Shown: positions 44,291 through 54,869, counted from the stretch's first letter. The stretch is 64,000 nucleotides of DNA from Hyunsoonleella flava (GCF_004310325.1 NZ_SIRT01000002.1:363556-427555); one strand, 5' to 3'. Translations and numbers: made by a program. The notes: generated from the letters alone by a model not told the origin.

Positions 44291-45181
44291 ATGCCTTTCA
44301 ACGTATTTATCGATTACCTACTCTTAGAGAAAAACTACTCTAAACTTACCGCGCAAGCCTATCAATCAGATTTAGAATCATTTCAAAACTTTATTGCAGA
44401 AGAGTACAGTTCAAAATCCATTAAAAAGGTCAACTATTCACAAATAAGATCTTGGATAGTGCAGTTAGTGGAATCTGGACTAACCAATAGAAGCATCAAC
44501 CGAAAAATATCCTCACTTAGTACCTATTATAAGTTTTTATTAAAAGTTGGAGATATCCAACAAAACCCATTGGCGAAGCACAAAGCCTTAAAAACAAGTA
44601 AAAGGGTTCAAATACCATTTTCAGAACAGGAAATCGATACTGTATTAAACGAACTTGATTTTGACGATTCCTTTGAAGGCTTAAGAGATAAACTTATCAT
44701 AGAGTTGTTTTATTCCACAGGTATCCGACGTATTGAATTAGTTGAACTAAAATTACAAGCTATAGACCTAAGCCAAAAAACTGTTAAAGTTCTGGGAAAA
44801 AGAAATAAGGAACGGATGGTACCGTTATTAAATTCAGTAAGCGAAACGCTAAAAAAGTATCTTGAGAAAAGGAGTGATTTGCATCACATTACAGACTCTG
44901 ATTATTTATTTTTAACGAGAAAAGGTGCTAAAATATACGAAACACTTGTTTACAGAATTATAAATGATTATTTTAGTCATGCTTCCTCAAAGGTGAAAAA
45001 GAGTCCTCATATACTTAGGCACTCTTTTGCTACACATTTATTGAATCAGGGAGCGGACTTAAATGCTGTTAAAGAGCTTCTTGGTCATACAAGTTTAGCC
45101 GCAACCCAGGTATATACACATAATAGTATAGCCGAATTAAAGAAAGTACATTTAAAGGCGCACCCTAGAAGTAAAAAATAG
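44291..45181 (+). CDS. Tyrosine recombinase XerC/XerD-like
   Basis: A 296-residue site-specific recombinase. The N-terminal SAM-like domain (residues to about 95) precedes the catalytic domain. Catalytic residues are visible: Arg in STGIRRIEL, Lys in VLGKRNKERM, HxxR in HILRHSFATH, His in ELLGHTS and Tyr in TQVYTH. With its partner it would resolve chromosome dimers at dif. The location next to rpsU and hpf is the usual flavobacterial setting, so it is a housekeeping Xer and not an integrase. Confidence 0.9.
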   Translation: MPFNVFIDYLLLEKNYSKLTAQAYQSDLESFQNFIAEEYSSKSIKKVNYSQIRSWIVQLVESGLTNRSINRKISSLSTYYKFLLKVGDIQQNPLAKHKALKTSKRVQIPFSEQEIDTVLNELDFDDSFEGLRDKLIIELFYSTGIRRIELVELKLQAIDLSQKTVKVLGKRNKERMVPLLNSVSETLKKYLEKRSDLHHITDSDYLFLTRKGAKIYETLVYRIINDYFSHASSKVKKSPHILRHSFATHLLNQGADLNAVKELLGHTSLAATQVYTHNSIAELKKVHLKAHPRSKK

Positions 45182-45310
45182 CATCTTTAAATCATTGTCT
45201 AACCAAAATAGTATAAGTATGAAATGAGCCTAAGATAAATAGGAATTCTTCAAATCATATTTAATCAGGTCAAATAATATCTTATCTATTTTTTAAAACG
45301 TAACGAAAAG

Positions 45311-45613
45311 ATGAAAGTAAACACCCAATCCATTAATTTTAATGCAGACAGGAAGTTAATCGACTTTATTCAAAAACGAATGGATAAGTTAGATATGTTT
45401 TACGATAAGGTCATCAAATCTGATGTATATTTGAAGGTTGAAAACACAAGCGATAAAGAAAATAAAATATTTGAAGCCAGAGTAAGCGTTCCAGGAGACA
45501 GTTTTATTGTAAAAAAACAATGTAAAACCTTTGAGGAAGGCACTGATATAGCTGTTGCATCACTGGAAAGACAGTTAAAAAAGCGCAAAGAAAAATTAAG
45601 AGCACATTCATGA
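45311..45613 (+). CDS. hpf: Ribosome hibernation factor HPF/RaiA
   Basis: A 100-residue short HPF. The domain INFNADRKLIDFIQKRMDKLDMFYDKV has the beta-alpha start of the family, and the basic tail RQLKKRKEKLRAHS contacts the ribosome. It inactivates ribosomes in stationary phase. The length shows the short type, which needs RMF-like help or acts as a RaiA-type factor. Confidence 0.9.
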   Translation: MKVNTQSINFNADRKLIDFIQKRMDKLDMFYDKVIKSDVYLKVENTSDKENKIFEARVSVPGDSFIVKKQCKTFEEGTDIAVASLERQLKKRKEKLRAHS

Positions 45614-45635
45614 CAAATTTTTTTCAAAAAATGTT

Positions 45636-45664
45636 TTGAATAACTAAATAAATATATACATTTG
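45636..45664 (+). promoter_or_regulatory. Promoter of the tRNA-tuf cluster
   Basis: TTG at 45636-45638 is followed after 18 bases by TACATTTG at 45657-45664, matching the consensus exactly. It lies about 50 bases before the first tRNA. Confidence 0.7.
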
Positions 45665-45714
45665 CAGTCCGTTAGAAATAACGGGCTTTTTTTATGTGGA
45701 AAAAAGTAAGAAAC

Positions 45715-45788
45715 GCCGATATAGCTCAGCTGGCTAGAGCAGCTGATTTGTAATCAGCAGGTCGTGGGTTCGAGTCCCTCTATCGGCT
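45715..45788 (+). tRNA. tRNA-Thr (anticodon UGU)
   Basis: The acceptor stem GCCGATA/TATCGGC, the D arm TAGCTCAGCTGG and the T arm GGGTTCGAGTCCC are all formed. The anticodon loop TTTGTAA reads ACA. CCA is not encoded. Confidence 0.93.
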
Positions 45789-45873
45789 CTTAAAATTCCT
45801 GTGAAAGCAGGAGTCCCAAAGTAAAATAGTTTTGGGATTTGTTCTTTAAAATATTGGAATTTTAAACGTTTTT

Positions 45874-45956
45874 GGGAAGATACTCAAGCGGCCAACGAGG
45901 ACAGACTGTAAATCTGTTGGTTTTCACCTTCGCAGGTTCGAATCCTGCTCTTCCCA
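45874..45956 (+). tRNA. tRNA-Tyr (anticodon GUA)
   Basis: An 83-base class II tRNA with acceptor GGGAAGA/TCTTCCC, anticodon loop CTGTAAA and a long variable arm. The T arm is CAGGTTCGAATCCTG. It reads UAC/UAU. Confidence 0.92.
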
Positions 45957-46020
45957 CATATAATTTCTGAAAAGGAGTTTTCAAAAGTGCACTTTTGTAA
46001 AGCTTTGTTTAGAAATTATT

Positions 46021-46097
46021 TGGATTGGGTCACCAATCCAGGATCATCGCGCGAAGCGTGATAATCCGTATTAAAACCAAGCAAGTTTAAAACTTGC
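46021..46097 (+). repeat. Hairpins between tRNA-Tyr and tRNA-Gly
   Basis: TGGATTGG-GTCA-CCAATCCA is a perfect eight-pair hairpin, followed by an ATCATCGC-GCGAA-GCGTGAT hairpin and by GCAAGTTT-A-AAACTTGC. They may guide processing of the polycistronic tRNA transcript; no other role is evident. Confidence 0.5.
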
Positions 46098-46102
46098 AAA
46101 AC

Positions 46103-46175
46103 GCGGGAGTAGCTCAGTTGGTAGAGCGTCAGCCTTCCAAGCTGAATGTCGCCAGTTCGAACCTGGTCTCCCGCT
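46103..46175 (+). tRNA. tRNA-Gly (anticodon UCC)
   Basis: Acceptor GCGGGAG/CTCCCGC, anticodon stem TCAGC/GCTGA with loop CTTCCAA, and T arm CCAGTTCGAACCTGG. It reads GGA. Confidence 0.93.
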
Positions 46176-46246
46176 CAAAACCATTTACGAGTTACGATGT
46201 ACGAGTGCAAAACGTAAATCAAAAAATCGGCAATCGTAAATGAATT

Positions 46247-46318
46247 GCCGGCGTAGCTCAGGGGTAGAGCGTTTCCTTGGTAAGGAAGAGGCCACGGGTT
46301 CAAATCCCGTCGTTGGCT
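46247..46318 (+). tRNA. tRNA-Thr (anticodon GGU)
   Basis: Acceptor GCCGGCG pairs with CGTTGGC, including two G-U pairs. The anticodon loop TTGGTAA reads ACC/ACU, and the T arm is CGGGTTCAAATCCCG. Confidence 0.92.
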
Positions 46319-46336
46319 CTAGAATGATGAGAGGCC

Positions 46337-46355
46337 ATCACGCGAAAAGCGTGAT
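46337..46355 (+). repeat. Hairpin between tRNA-Thr and tuf
   Basis: ATCACGC-GAAAA-GCGTGAT is a perfect seven-pair hairpin, closely related to the one before tRNA-Gly. There is no T run, so it is not an obvious terminator; it may protect or help process the tuf mRNA. Confidence 0.5.
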
Positions 46356-46426
46356 TGTTGGCTCAAAATAAAAGTGAAAAAGATTACACTAATATTATTA
46401 TATAACTAAGATTAAAATTATTTAAC

Positions 46427-47614
46427 ATGGCAAAGGGAACTTTTGATCGTTCAAAACCGCATTTAAATATAGGTACAATTGGACACGTAGATCACGGTAA
46501 AACAACTTTAACAGCTGCTATTACAAAAGTATTGGCTGACGCAGGTTTATCTGAGGCTAAAGATTTCGATCAAATCGATAACGCTCCAGAAGAAAAAGAA
46601 AGAGGTATTACAATTAATACATCTCACGTAGAATATCAAACTGCTAACCGTCACTATGCTCACGTTGACTGTCCAGGTCACGCCGATTATGTAAAGAACA
46701 TGGTAACTGGTGCTGCACAGATGGACGGCGCTATTTTGGTAGTTGCTGCTACTGATGGTCCTATGCCACAAACTCGTGAGCACATCTTATTAGGTCGTCA
46801 GGTAGGTATTCCTCGTATCGTTGTTTTCTTAAACAAAGTTGATATGGTGGATGATGATGAGCTTTTAGAGCTTGTTGATATGGAAGTAAGAGATTTATTA
46901 AACTTCTATGAGTATGATGGAGATAATGGTCCTGTAATTTCAGGTTCTGCTTTAGGTGCACTTAACGGTGAGCAAAAGTGGGTTGATACTGTTATGGAAT
47001 TAATGGAAGCTGTTGACAACTGGATTGAAGAGCCAGTACGTGATATGGATAAGCCTTTCTTAATGCCTATTGAAGATGTATTCTCAATTACAGGTCGTGG
47101 TACTGTTGCAACTGGTAGAATTGAAACCGGTGTTGCTAATACTGGAGATCCTGTAGAGATTATAGGTATGGGAGCTGAGAAATTAACTTCTACTATTACT
47201 GGTATTGAAATGTTCCGTCAAATATTAGACAGAGGTGAAGCTGGAGATAACGCTGGTATCTTATTAAGAGGTATTGAGAAAACTCAAATCTCAAGAGGTA
47301 TGGTTATCACTAAGCCAGGTTCTGTAACGCCACACAAAAAATTCAAAGCTGAGGTTTATATCCTTAAGAAAGAAGAAGGTGGTCGTCACACACCATTCCA
47401 TAATAACTACCGTCCACAGTTCTACGTTCGTACAACTGACGTAACTGGAAACATTGCGCTTCCTGATGGTGTTGAAATGGTAATGCCTGGAGATAACTTA
47501 ACAATTACTGTTGAGTTAATTCAACCAATTGCAATGAACGTAGGTTTACGTTTCGCTATCCGTGAAGGTGGTAGAACAGTTGGTGCAGGTCAGGTAACTG
47601 AGATTTTAGACTAA
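46427..47614 (+). CDS. tuf: Elongation factor Tu
   Basis: A 395-residue GTPase delivering aminoacyl-t[18 protein letters not shown] (G1), [19 protein letters not shown] (G3) and NKVDMVDD (G4) are intact, and the C-terminal domains end [14 protein letters not shown]. It follows four tRNA genes and precedes tRNA-Trp. The leader is AT-rich and lacks a Shine-Dalgarno. Confidence 0.98.
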   Translation: MAKGTFDRSKPHLNIGTIGHVDHGKTTLTAAITKVLADAGLSEAKDFDQIDNAPEEKERGITINTSHVEYQTANRHYAHVDCPGHADYVKNMVTGAAQMDGAILVVAATDGPMPQTREHILLGRQVGIPRIVVFLNKVDMVDDDELLELVDMEVRDLLNFYEYDGDNGPVISGSALGALNGEQKWVDTVMELMEAVDNWIEEPVRDMDKPFLMPIEDVFSITGRGTVATGRIETGVANTGDPVEIIGMGAEKLTSTITGIEMFRQILDRGEAGDNAGILLRGIEKTQISRGMVITKPGSVTPHKKFKAEVYILKKEEGGRHTPFHNNYRPQFYVRTTDVTGNIALPDGVEMVMPGDNLTITVELIQPIAMNVGLRFAIREGGRTVGAGQVTEILD

Positions 47615-47641
47615 ACACTAGTTTAATATAAATAAAAGACT

Positions 47642-47674
47642 CAAGGTATTACGCCATAGGCGTAATGCCTTTTG
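47642..47674 (+). terminator. Terminator-like hairpin after tuf
   Basis: TCAAGGTATTACGCC-ATA-GGCGTAATGCCTTTTGA forms a long stem with a three-base loop and a short T run. It may end or attenuate tuf transcription before tRNA-Trp. Confidence 0.7.
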
Positions 47675-47684
47675 ACTTATATTT

Positions 47685-47757
47685 ACGGGTTTAGCTCAGT
47701 TGGTAGAGCACTGGTCTCCAAAACCAGGTGTCGGGAGTTCGAGTCTCTCAACCCGTG
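47685..47757 (+). tRNA. tRNA-Trp (anticodon CCA)
   Basis: Acceptor ACGGGTT/AACCCGT with discriminator G, anticodon loop CTCCAAA reading UGG, and T arm GGGAGTTCGAGTCTCTC. It lies between tuf and secE, as in many bacteria. Confidence 0.93.
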
Positions 47758-47823
47758 CTAATAAAATCGGGTAGAAATACTTAAGAGTTTAAATAGGATC
47801 AAGATCCTAAAAAGAGAAATTAA

Positions 47824-48018
47824 ATGGCTGGAATTGTAACATACGTAAAAGAATCATTTAGTGAACTTAAAAATAATGTGTCATGGCCTACTTGGGCAGA
47901 AGCACAGAGTTTAACTGTATTAGTTGCTGTGTTTTCAATCATATTTTCATTAGCGATATGGGGAGTAGATACAGTTTTCAGCAAGGTGATAACAGCTTAC
48001 TTCGATTTAATTAAATAA
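47824..48018 (+). CDS. secE: Preprotein translocase subunit SecE
   Basis: A 64-residue single-helix SecE. YVKESFSELKNNVSWPTWAEAQSLTVLV is the amphipathic region before the membrane helix, and the tail ends ITAYFDLIK. It clamps SecY. The short form is usual outside the Enterobacteria. nusG begins nine bases later. Confidence 0.95.
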   Translation: MAGIVTYVKESFSELKNNVSWPTWAEAQSLTVLVAVFSIIFSLAIWGVDTVFSKVITAYFDLIK

Positions 48019-48027
48019 AGAAATTTT

Positions 48028-48582
48028 ATGTCTGAGGTAAGCGAAAAAAAATGGTACGTAGTTAGGGCTGTAAGTGGTCAGGAAAACAAAATCAAAACTT
48101 ATATTGAGAATGAAATTGCTCGATTAGGATTACAAGATTATGTTGATCAGGTATTAGTGCCTACTGAAAAAGTGATTCAAATTCGTAACGGAAAGAAAAT
48201 CCAAAAGGAAAAAGTGTTCTTTCCGGGATACATTATGATTCAAGCGAATTTAACTGGTGAAGTACCTCATATTATTAAAGGTATAACAAATGTTATCGGT
48301 TTCTTAGGTGAGACTAAAGGCGGAGATCCTGTGCCATTAAGACAGTCTGAAGTTAACAGAATGTTAGGTAAGGTTGATGAATTAGCAGTGGATGATAATG
48401 TTCATGTTGCTATTCCATTTACTAAGGGAGAAACTGTGAAAGTTATAGATGGACCATTCAATGGTTTTGATGGTACTATCGAAAATATAAATGAAGAAAA
48501 ACGTAAGCTTGAAGTAATGGTGAAGATTTTCGGAAGAAAAACACCGTTAGAATTGAGCTATATGCAAGTAGAGAAAATTTAA
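48028..48582 (+). CDS. nusG: Transcription antitermination factor NusG
   Basis: A 184-residue protein with NGN domain (KKWYVVRAVSGQENKI) and C-terminal KOW domain (FTKGETVKVIDGPFNGFDGTIENI). It binds RNA polymerase and links it to Rho or the ribosome. Confidence 0.97.
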   Translation: MSEVSEKKWYVVRAVSGQENKIKTYIENEIARLGLQDYVDQVLVPTEKVIQIRNGKKIQKEKVFFPGYIMIQANLTGEVPHIIKGITNVIGFLGETKGGDPVPLRQSEVNRMLGKVDELAVDDNVHVAIPFTKGETVKVIDGPFNGFDGTIENINEEKRKLEVMVKIFGRKTPLELSYMQVEKI

Positions 48583-48653
48583 TAATTGTTACATAAAAAA
48601 CGATAGGTTTAGAGCTTCCAAAACTAAATCTTATCAAATTTAAATTTTAAAAA

Positions 48654-49091
48654 ATGGCAAAAGAGTTAGGTAAAGTAGTTAAGCTACAAGTTAGGGGAGG
48701 TGCTGCGAATCCATCGCCACCGGTTGGACCCGCTCTAGGTGCTGCTGGTGTAAACATTATGGAGTTCTGTAAGCAATTTAATGCTAGAACCCAAGATAAA
48801 CCTGGTAAAGTATTACCTGTGGTTATTTCTGTTTACAAAGACAAGTCGTTCGACTTTGTTATTAAAACGCCACCAGCGGCAGTACAATTATTAGAAGCGG
48901 CCAAAGTGAAGAAAGGATCGGGAGAACCAAACCGAAAAAAAGTAGCTAAAGTGTCCTGGGACCAAGTAAAAACCATTGCAGAAGACAAAATGCAAGATTT
49001 AAATGCATTTACTGTTGAATCTGCTATGAAAATGGTTGCTGGTACTGCAAGATCAATGGGAATCACTGTAACAGGGAAATTCCTTTCTTAA
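48654..49091 (+). CDS. rplK: 50S ribosomal protein L11
   Basis: A 145-residue L11. [34 protein letters not shown] is the conserved N-terminal domain, and the C-terminal RNA-binding domain follows. It forms the GTPase-associated centre with 23S rRNA. Confidence 0.98.
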   Translation: MAKELGKVVKLQVRGGAANPSPPVGPALGAAGVNIMEFCKQFNARTQDKPGKVLPVVISVYKDKSFDFVIKTPPAAVQLLEAAKVKKGSGEPNRKKVAKVSWDQVKTIAEDKMQDLNAFTVESAMKMVAGTARSMGITVTGKFLS

Positions 49092-49111
49092 TCTATTAAA
49101 GACATTAGAAA

Positions 49112-49801
49112 ATGGCAAGATTAACAAAAAAGCAAAAAGAGGCTTTAGCGAAAATAGAAAAGGGTAAACTGTATTCTGTTGATGAAGCGTCTGCATTAAT
49201 CAAAGAAATTACCAATACTAAGTTTGATGCGTCAGTAGACTTAGCTGTACGTTTAGGAGTTGATCCTCGTAAAGCAAATCAAATGGTGAGAGGTGTTGTA
49301 TCGCTTCCTCACGGTACTGGTAAAGATAAGAAAGTATTGGCGTTAGTAACACCAGATAAAGAAGCTGAGGCGAAAGAAGCTGGAGCGGATTATGTAGGTT
49401 TAGATGAATACCTTGATAAAATTAAGGGCGGATGGACCGATGTGGATGTTATTATCACTATGCCAAATGTAATGGGTAAATTAGGTCCTTTAGGACGTGT
49501 GTTAGGTCCTCGTGGCTTAATGCCAAACCCAAAAACTGGTACGGTAACTATGGATGTTGCAAAAGCGGTTAGCGAAGTAAAAGCTGGTAAAATCGACTTT
49601 AAGGTGGATAAAACTGGTATCGTTCATGCTGCAATAGGTAAAGCATCCTTTAGCGCTGATAAAATTGCGGGTAACGCAAATGAACTATTACAAACATTAA
49701 TTAAATTAAAACCAACTACCGCTAAGGGTACATACGTGAAGAGTATTTTTATGTCTTCTACCATGAGCCCAAGTGTTGCTGTAGATCCTAAAATTGGTTA
49801 A
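49112..49801 (+). CDS. rplA: 50S ribosomal protein L1
   Basis: A 229-residue L1. [24 protein letters not shown] is the family signature near residue 123. It makes up the mobile stalk at the E site. It starts 20 bases after rplK. Confidence 0.98.
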   Translation: MARLTKKQKEALAKIEKGKLYSVDEASALIKEITNTKFDASVDLAVRLGVDPRKANQMVRGVVSLPHGTGKDKKVLALVTPDKEAEAKEAGADYVGLDEYLDKIKGGWTDVDVIITMPNVMGKLGPLGRVLGPRGLMPNPKTGTVTMDVAKAVSEVKAGKIDFKVDKTGIVHAAIGKASFSADKIAGNANELLQTLIKLKPTTAKGTYVKSIFMSSTMSPSVAVDPKIG

Positions 49802-49820
49802 TTAGTTAAAAACTTTTATT

Positions 49821-50342
49821 ATGACAAGAGAAGAAAAATCGCAAGTAATTCAAGACTTAACTGCCCAATTAGCTGAGAATGCAAATATCTACTTAACAGA
49901 TATTTCAGGATTAAATGCAGGAACAACTTCAGATTTGCGTCGTGCTTGTTTTAAAGCAAACGTAAGTATTGCAGTGGTAAAAAATACATTACTTGAAAAA
50001 GCAATGGAAGCTTCAGATAAGGAATTTGGAGAACTTCCAACGGTTTTAAAAGGTAATACTTCAGTAATGTATTCTGAAACTGGTAACGCACCAGCTAAAG
50101 TAATCAAAGCTTTCAGAAAAAAATCAGAGAAGCCTCTTTTAAAAGGTGCTTTTATTGAGGAAGCTATTTATCTTGGTGATGAGCAGTTAGACGCATTGGT
50201 TGAAATTAAGTCTAAAGATGAGTTGATTGGAGAGATTGTTACGTTGCTTCAATCTCCTGCTAAAAATGTTATTTCAGCACTTAAATCTGGTGGTGGAACA
50301 TTGGCAGGTATCATTAAAACATTATCCGAAAAAGAAGGATAA
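49821..50342 (+). CDS. rplJ: 50S ribosomal protein L10
   Basis: A 173-residue L10. Residues near the start (MTREEKSQVIQDLTAQLAEN) and SIAVVKNTLLEKAME fit the family. It anchors L7/L12 dimers to the ribosome. The 19-base gap from rplA leaves no room for a classical L10 leader. Confidence 0.97.
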   Translation: MTREEKSQVIQDLTAQLAENANIYLTDISGLNAGTTSDLRRACFKANVSIAVVKNTLLEKAMEASDKEFGELPTVLKGNTSVMYSETGNAPAKVIKAFRKKSEKPLLKGAFIEEAIYLGDEQLDALVEIKSKDELIGEIVTLLQSPAKNVISALKSGGGTLAGIIKTLSEKEG

Positions 50343-50405
50343 GCAAACAAGTACGCACTTTTTACAATTATATTATTATTAAAAAATTATTAAAACGATA
50401 GAAAA

Positions 50406-50786
50406 ATGGCAGATTTAAAAGATTTCGCAGAACAATTAGTTAACTTATCAGTAAAAGATGTTAATGAGTTAGCTACTATATTAAAAGATGAGTATGGTAT
50501 TGAGCCTGCTGCAGCTGCTGTAGCTGTTGCTGCTGGTGGTGCCGCTGGTGGTGGTGGTGAAGCTGCTGAGGAAAAATCAGAATTTGATGTAATCCTTAAA
50601 GCTCCAGGTGGTTCTAAATTGGCAGTTGTAAAACTAGTTAAAGAATTAACTGGTCTTGGTTTAAAAGAAGCTAAAGGATTAGTTGATGAAGCTCCATCTC
50701 CAATTAAGGAAGGTGTTGCTAAAGATGAGGCTGAAGCTCTTAAAACTCAATTAGAAGAAGCAGGAGCTGAGGTTGAGCTTAAGTAA
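50406..50786 (+). CDS. rplL: 50S ribosomal protein L7/L12
   Basis: A 126-residue L7/L12 with an N-terminal dimerisation domain, an Ala/Gly-rich hinge ([19 protein letters not shown]) and a C-terminal factor-binding domain ([21 protein letters not shown] and [15 protein letters not shown]). Confidence 0.98.
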   Translation: MADLKDFAEQLVNLSVKDVNELATILKDEYGIEPAAAAVAVAAGGAAGGGGEAAEEKSEFDVILKAPGGSKLAVVKLVKELTGLGLKEAKGLVDEAPSPIKEGVAKDEAEALKTQLEEAGAEVELK

Positions 50787-50810
50787 GCTCAATTGCTCAA
50801 CAATACAAAG

Positions 50811-50851
50811 GTTTAGGTCTGTTCCGTATTAAGCGGAATTAGACCTAGACC
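50811..50851 (+). promoter_or_regulatory. Hairpin between rplL and rpoB
   Basis: GTTTAGGTCTGTTCCG pairs with CGGAATTAGACCTAGAC around a TATTAAG loop. Few T residues follow, so it is likely an attenuator or processing site, not a full terminator; an attenuator exists at this place in E. coli. Confidence 0.55.
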
Positions 50852-50982
50852 ATTTTGCGTATATAACCATATGCGCAAATAAATTGGCATAACGGTCGCT
50901 TTAAGTAGGTAAAAGTAAGGCTGTTCAATTAGTGTTTAAAATGCACTATTTATTATTTTTTTAATCAAAATTCCGTCCATTG

Positions 50983-53900
50983 ATGTTGTCAACACAAGCT
51001 GAAAGATTAAATTTCTCCTCTATTGTAAATAGAACGGAATATCCAGATTTCTTGGATATCCAGATTAAATCCTTCCAGGATTTTTTCCAATTAGAAACTA
51101 AATCTGAAGAAAGGGGTGATGAAGGATTATATAATACCTTCATGGAGAACTTCCCAATCACAGATTCACGTAATCAATTCGTTTTAGAATTTTTAGATTA
51201 CTTCATTGACCCACCTCGATATGCCATTGAAGAGTGTATTGAAAGGGGATTAACATATAGTGTTCCGCTTAAAGCAAGACTTAAATTGTACTGTACTGAT
51301 CCAGAACATGAGGATTTCGAAACCATAGTACAAGACGTGTATTTAGGCACCATTCCTTATATGACGCCGAGTGGTACTTTTGTAATCAACGGCGCAGAAC
51401 GTGTGGTTGTATCTCAATTACACCGTTCACCAGGGGTGTTCTTTGGCCAGTCATTCCATGCTAACGGAACAAAATTATATTCAGCAAGGGTAATTCCATT
51501 TAAGGGATCTTGGATAGAATTTGCTACAGATATCAATCAGGTAATGTATGCCTACATTGATAGAAAGAAAAAATTACCTGTTACAACTTTATTCCGTGCG
51601 ATTGGATTTGAGCGTGATAAGGATATTTTAGAAATTTTTGATTTAGCAGAGGAAGCTAAAGTTTCTAAAACCGGTTTAAAGAAATATTTAGGACGAAAAT
51701 TAGCAGCGCGTGTATTGAACACATGGCACGAGGATTTTGTAGATGAAGATACAGGTGAAGTAGTATCTATCGAGCGTAACGAGATTGTGCTTGATCGTGA
51801 TACTGTTCTAGACAAGGAAAATATTGAAGAGATTCTTGAAGCAGGCGTTAAAACTATCTTATTACACAAGGAAAGTAATGAGCAAGGCGACTATGCTATT
51901 ATTCATAACACGCTTCAAAAAGATCCAACAAACTCTGAAAAAGAAGCTGTTGAGCATATCTATAGACAATTACGTAATGCAGAACCGCCAGATGAGGAAA
52001 CAGCTCGTGGTATTATAGATAAATTATTCTTCTCAGACCAACGTTACTCTCTTGGAGAAGTTGGTCGTTACAGAATGAACAAGAAATTAGGTTTGGATAT
52101 CGGAATGGATAAGCAAGTGCTTACTAAAGAAGATATCATTACCATCATAAAATATTTGATTGAGTTAATCAACTCTAAAGCAGAGATTGATGATATTGAT
52201 CACTTATCAAACCGTCGTGTACGTACAGTAGGAGAGCAGTTATCATCTCAGTTTGGTGTAGGTTTAGCCCGTATGGCGCGTACCATTCGTGAGCGTATGA
52301 ACGTTCGTGATAATGAGGTGTTTACACCGATTGACTTGATTAACGCAAAGACATTATCTTCTGTAATCAATTCGTTCTTTGGTACAAACCAGTTATCTCA
52401 GTTTATGGACCAAACTAATCCATTAGCGGAGATTACGCACAAGCGTCGTTTATCTGCTTTAGGACCTGGAGGTCTTTCAAGAGAAAGAGCAGGTTTTGAG
52501 GTTCGTGATGTACACTATACGCACTACGGTCGTTTATGTCCGATTGAAACACCTGAAGGACCAAACATTGGTTTGATTTCTTCACTTTCAGTATATGCAA
52601 AAGTAAATTCAATGGGATTCATTGAAACACCTTACAGAAAAGTTGAAAGTGGTGTTGTTGATATCAAAAATGCACCTACATACTTAAGTGCAGAAGAAGA
52701 GGAAGAAAAATTAATCGCTCAAGCAACGGTTGAAGTTGATGACAGTGGTAAAATTTTACATGATAAAGTTATCGCCCGTATGGAGGGTGATTTCCCAGTA
52801 ATCGATCCAAACGAATTGCATTATACTGATGTTGCACCAAATCAGATTTCATCTATTTCGGCATCATTGATTCCGTTCTTGGAGCATGATGATGCAAACC
52901 GTGCTTTGATGGGATCAAACATGATGCGTCAAGCGGTACCATTATTAAGAGTAGATGCACCAATCGTAGGTACAGGTTTAGAGCGTCAAGTGGCTTCAGA
53001 TTCTAGGGTATTGGTTAATGCCGAAGGAAATGGTGAAGTGCTTTATGTTGATGCAAATGAGATCAAGATTAAGTACGATCGTACCGAAGATGAAGCTAAA
53101 GTAAGTTTTGATTCTGATATTAAAACGTATCCTTTGGTGAAGTTTAGAAAAACTAACCAAGGTACTTCTATTAACCTGAAGCCTATTGTAACCAAAGGCG
53201 ATAAGGTAAAGAAAGGACAAGTGCTTTGTGAAGGTTATGCAACACAGAAAGGTGAGCTGGCACTAGGTAGAAACATGAAAGTGGCCTTTATGCCTTGGAA
53301 AGGATATAACTTTGAGGACGCGATTGTAATTTCAGAAAAAGTAGTTCGTGAAGATATTTTTACATCTATACATATTGATGAATATTCTCTTGAAGTTAGA
53401 GACACAAAACTTGGTAACGAAGAGTTAACCAACGATATTCCTAATGTTTCTGAAGAGGCTACAAAAGACTTAGATGAGCATGGTATGATTCGCGTTGGTG
53501 CAGAGGTGAAACCAGGTGATATTTTAATTGGTAAGATTACACCAAAAGGAGAGTCGGATCCAACTCCTGAAGAGAAATTATTACGTGCCATTTTTGGTGA
53601 TAAAGCTGGTGATGTAAAAGATGCGTCATTAAAAGCTTCACCTTCATTAAATGGAGTTGTAATTGATAAAAAGTTATTTGCTAGAGCAGTAAAAGACAAG
53701 CGCAAAAGAGCGCAAGATAAAGATGATATTCTAGCACTTGAAGCGCAATATGATAGAAAGTTTGATGAATTAAAAGATGTTTTAGTTGAAAAATTATTTG
53801 CAATAGTAAATGGTAAGACAGCTCAGGGTATCTTTAATGATTTAGGTGAAGAAGTATTGCCAAAAGGTAAGAAGTTCACTTTAAAAATGTTAAATGCTGT

Positions 53901-54795
53901 TGATGATTATGCGCATTTAGTATCTGGAAAATGGACTACTGATGACAAAACAAATAAATTAGTTGCTGATTTAATTCACAACTACAAAATTAAGGAGAAC
54001 GACCTACAAGGCTCGCTACGTCGTGAGAAGTTTACTATTTCCGTAGGTGATGAATTACCAGCCGGTATCATTAAACTAGCCAAGGTTTACATCGCTAAGA
54101 AGCGTAAACTGAAAGTAGGTGATAAGATGGCAGGACGTCACGGTAACAAAGGTATCGTAGCACGTATTGTTCGTCAGGAAGATATGCCATTCTTAGAAGA
54201 TGGAACTCCAGTTGATATTGTATTGAATCCGCTTGGGGTACCATCGCGTATGAACATCGGACAGATTTATGAAACTGTTTTAGGATGGGCAGGTCAAAAA
54301 TTAGGACGCAAATATGCAACGCCTATTTTTGATGGTGCTAATATCGATCAGATAAATGCTTTAACAGATGAGGCAGGTATTCCAAGATACGGACATACTT
54401 ATTTATATGATGGTGGAACTGGCGATCGTTTCGATCAACCTGCAACAGTTGGTGTAATTTACATGTTGAAATTAGGCCACATGGTTGACGATAAGATGCA
54501 CGCACGTTCTATCGGACCTTACTCATTAATTACGCAACAACCATTAGGTGGTAAAGCACAATTTGGTGGTCAGCGTTTTGGTGAGATGGAAGTTTGGGCA
54601 CTTGAAGCTTATGGTGCATCAAGTACCTTACGTGAGATCTTAACTGTAAAATCTGATGATGTTATTGGTAGAGCCAAAACTTACGAAAGTATTGTTAAAG
54701 GAGAACCAATGCCAGATCCAGGTTTACCAGAATCTTTCAACGTATTAATGCACGAATTGAAAGGTTTAGGATTAGACATCAGATTAGAGGAGTAA
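50983..54795 (+). CDS. rpoB: DNA-directed RNA polymerase subunit beta
   Basis: A 1270-residue beta subunit. The start [19 protein letters not shown] and the rifampicin region [40 protein letters not shown] are intact, as is the C-terminal [24 protein letters not shown]. The ATG at 50983 is chosen; a TTG three bases earlier is also in frame. Confidence 0.98.
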   Translation: MLSTQAERLNFSSIVNRTEYPDFLDIQIKSFQDFFQLETKSEERGDEGLYNTFMENFPITDSRNQFVLEFLDYFIDPPRYAIEECIERGLTYSVPLKARLKLYCTDPEHEDFETIVQDVYLGTIPYMTPSGTFVINGAERVVVSQLHRSPGVFFGQSFHANGTKLYSARVIPFKGSWIEFATDINQVMYAYIDRKKKLPVTTLFRAIGFERDKDILEIFDLAEEAKVSKTGLKKYLGRKLAARVLNTWHEDFVDEDTGEVVSIERNEIVLDRDTVLDKENIEEILEAGVKTILLHKESNEQGDYAIIHNTLQKDPTNSEKEAVEHIYRQLRNAEPPDEETARGIIDKLFFSDQRYSLGEVGRYRMNKKLGLDIGMDKQVLTKEDIITIIKYLIELINSKAEIDDIDHLSNRRVRTVGEQLSSQFGVGLARMARTIRERMNVRDNEVFTPIDLINAKTLSSVINSFFGTNQLSQFMDQTNPLAEITHKRRLSALGPGGLSRERAGFEVRDVHYTHYGRLCPIETPEGPNIGLISSLSVYAKVNSMGFIETPYRKVESGVVDIKNAPTYLSAEEEEEKLIAQATVEVDDSGKILHDKVIARMEGDFPVIDPNELHYTDVAPNQISSISASLIPFLEHDDANRALMGSNMMRQAVPLLRVDAPIVGTGLERQVASDSRVLVNAEGNGEVLYVDANEIKIKYDRTEDEAKVSFDSDIKTYPLVKFRKTNQGTSINLKPIVTKGDKVKKGQVLCEGYATQKGELALGRNMKVAFMPWKGYNFEDAIVISEKVVREDIFTSIHIDEYSLEVRDTKLGNEELTNDIPNVSEEATKDLDEHGMIRVGAEVKPGDILIGKITPKGESDPTPEEKLLRAIFGDKAGDVKDASLKASPSLNGVVIDKKLFARAVKDKRKRAQDKDDILALEAQYDRKFDELKDVLVEKLFAIVNGKTAQGIFNDLGEEVLPKGKKFTLKMLNAVDDYAHLVSGKWTTDDKTNKLVADLIHNYKIKENDLQGSLRREKFTISVGDELPAGIIKLAKVYIAKKRKLKVGDKMAGRHGNKGIVARIVRQEDMPFLEDGTPVDIVLNPLGVPSRMNIGQIYETVLGWAGQKLGRKYATPIFDGANIDQINALTDEAGIPRYGHTYLYDGGTGDRFDQPATVGVIYMLKLGHMVDDKMHARSIGPYSLITQQPLGGKAQFGGQRFGEMEVWALEAYGASSTLREILTVKSDDVIGRAKTYESIVKGEPMPDPGLPESFNVLMHELKGLGLDIRLEE

Positions 54796-54799
54796 AATT

Positions 54800-54860
54800 T
54801 AAAGTTGGCAGTAATCAGTCAGCAGTAAGCACTGCAAACTGAATACTGAACACTGAAAAC
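54800..54860. repeat. Degenerate CAGT-rich repeat between rpoB and rpoC
   Basis: The gap is built from loose repeats such as GCAGTAATCAGTCAGCAGTAAGCACTGC and AACTGAATACTGAACACTGAAAACT. The unit resembles CAGTnn or ACTGAnn. No hairpin with a T run is present. Confidence 0.6.
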
Positions 54861-54869
54861 TAAAAAAAC

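Noticed and set aside
44291..45181. Integrase of a mobile element
   Set aside because: The size, motifs and position between rpsU and hpf match the housekeeping Xer recombinase; no attachment sites or cargo are adjacent.
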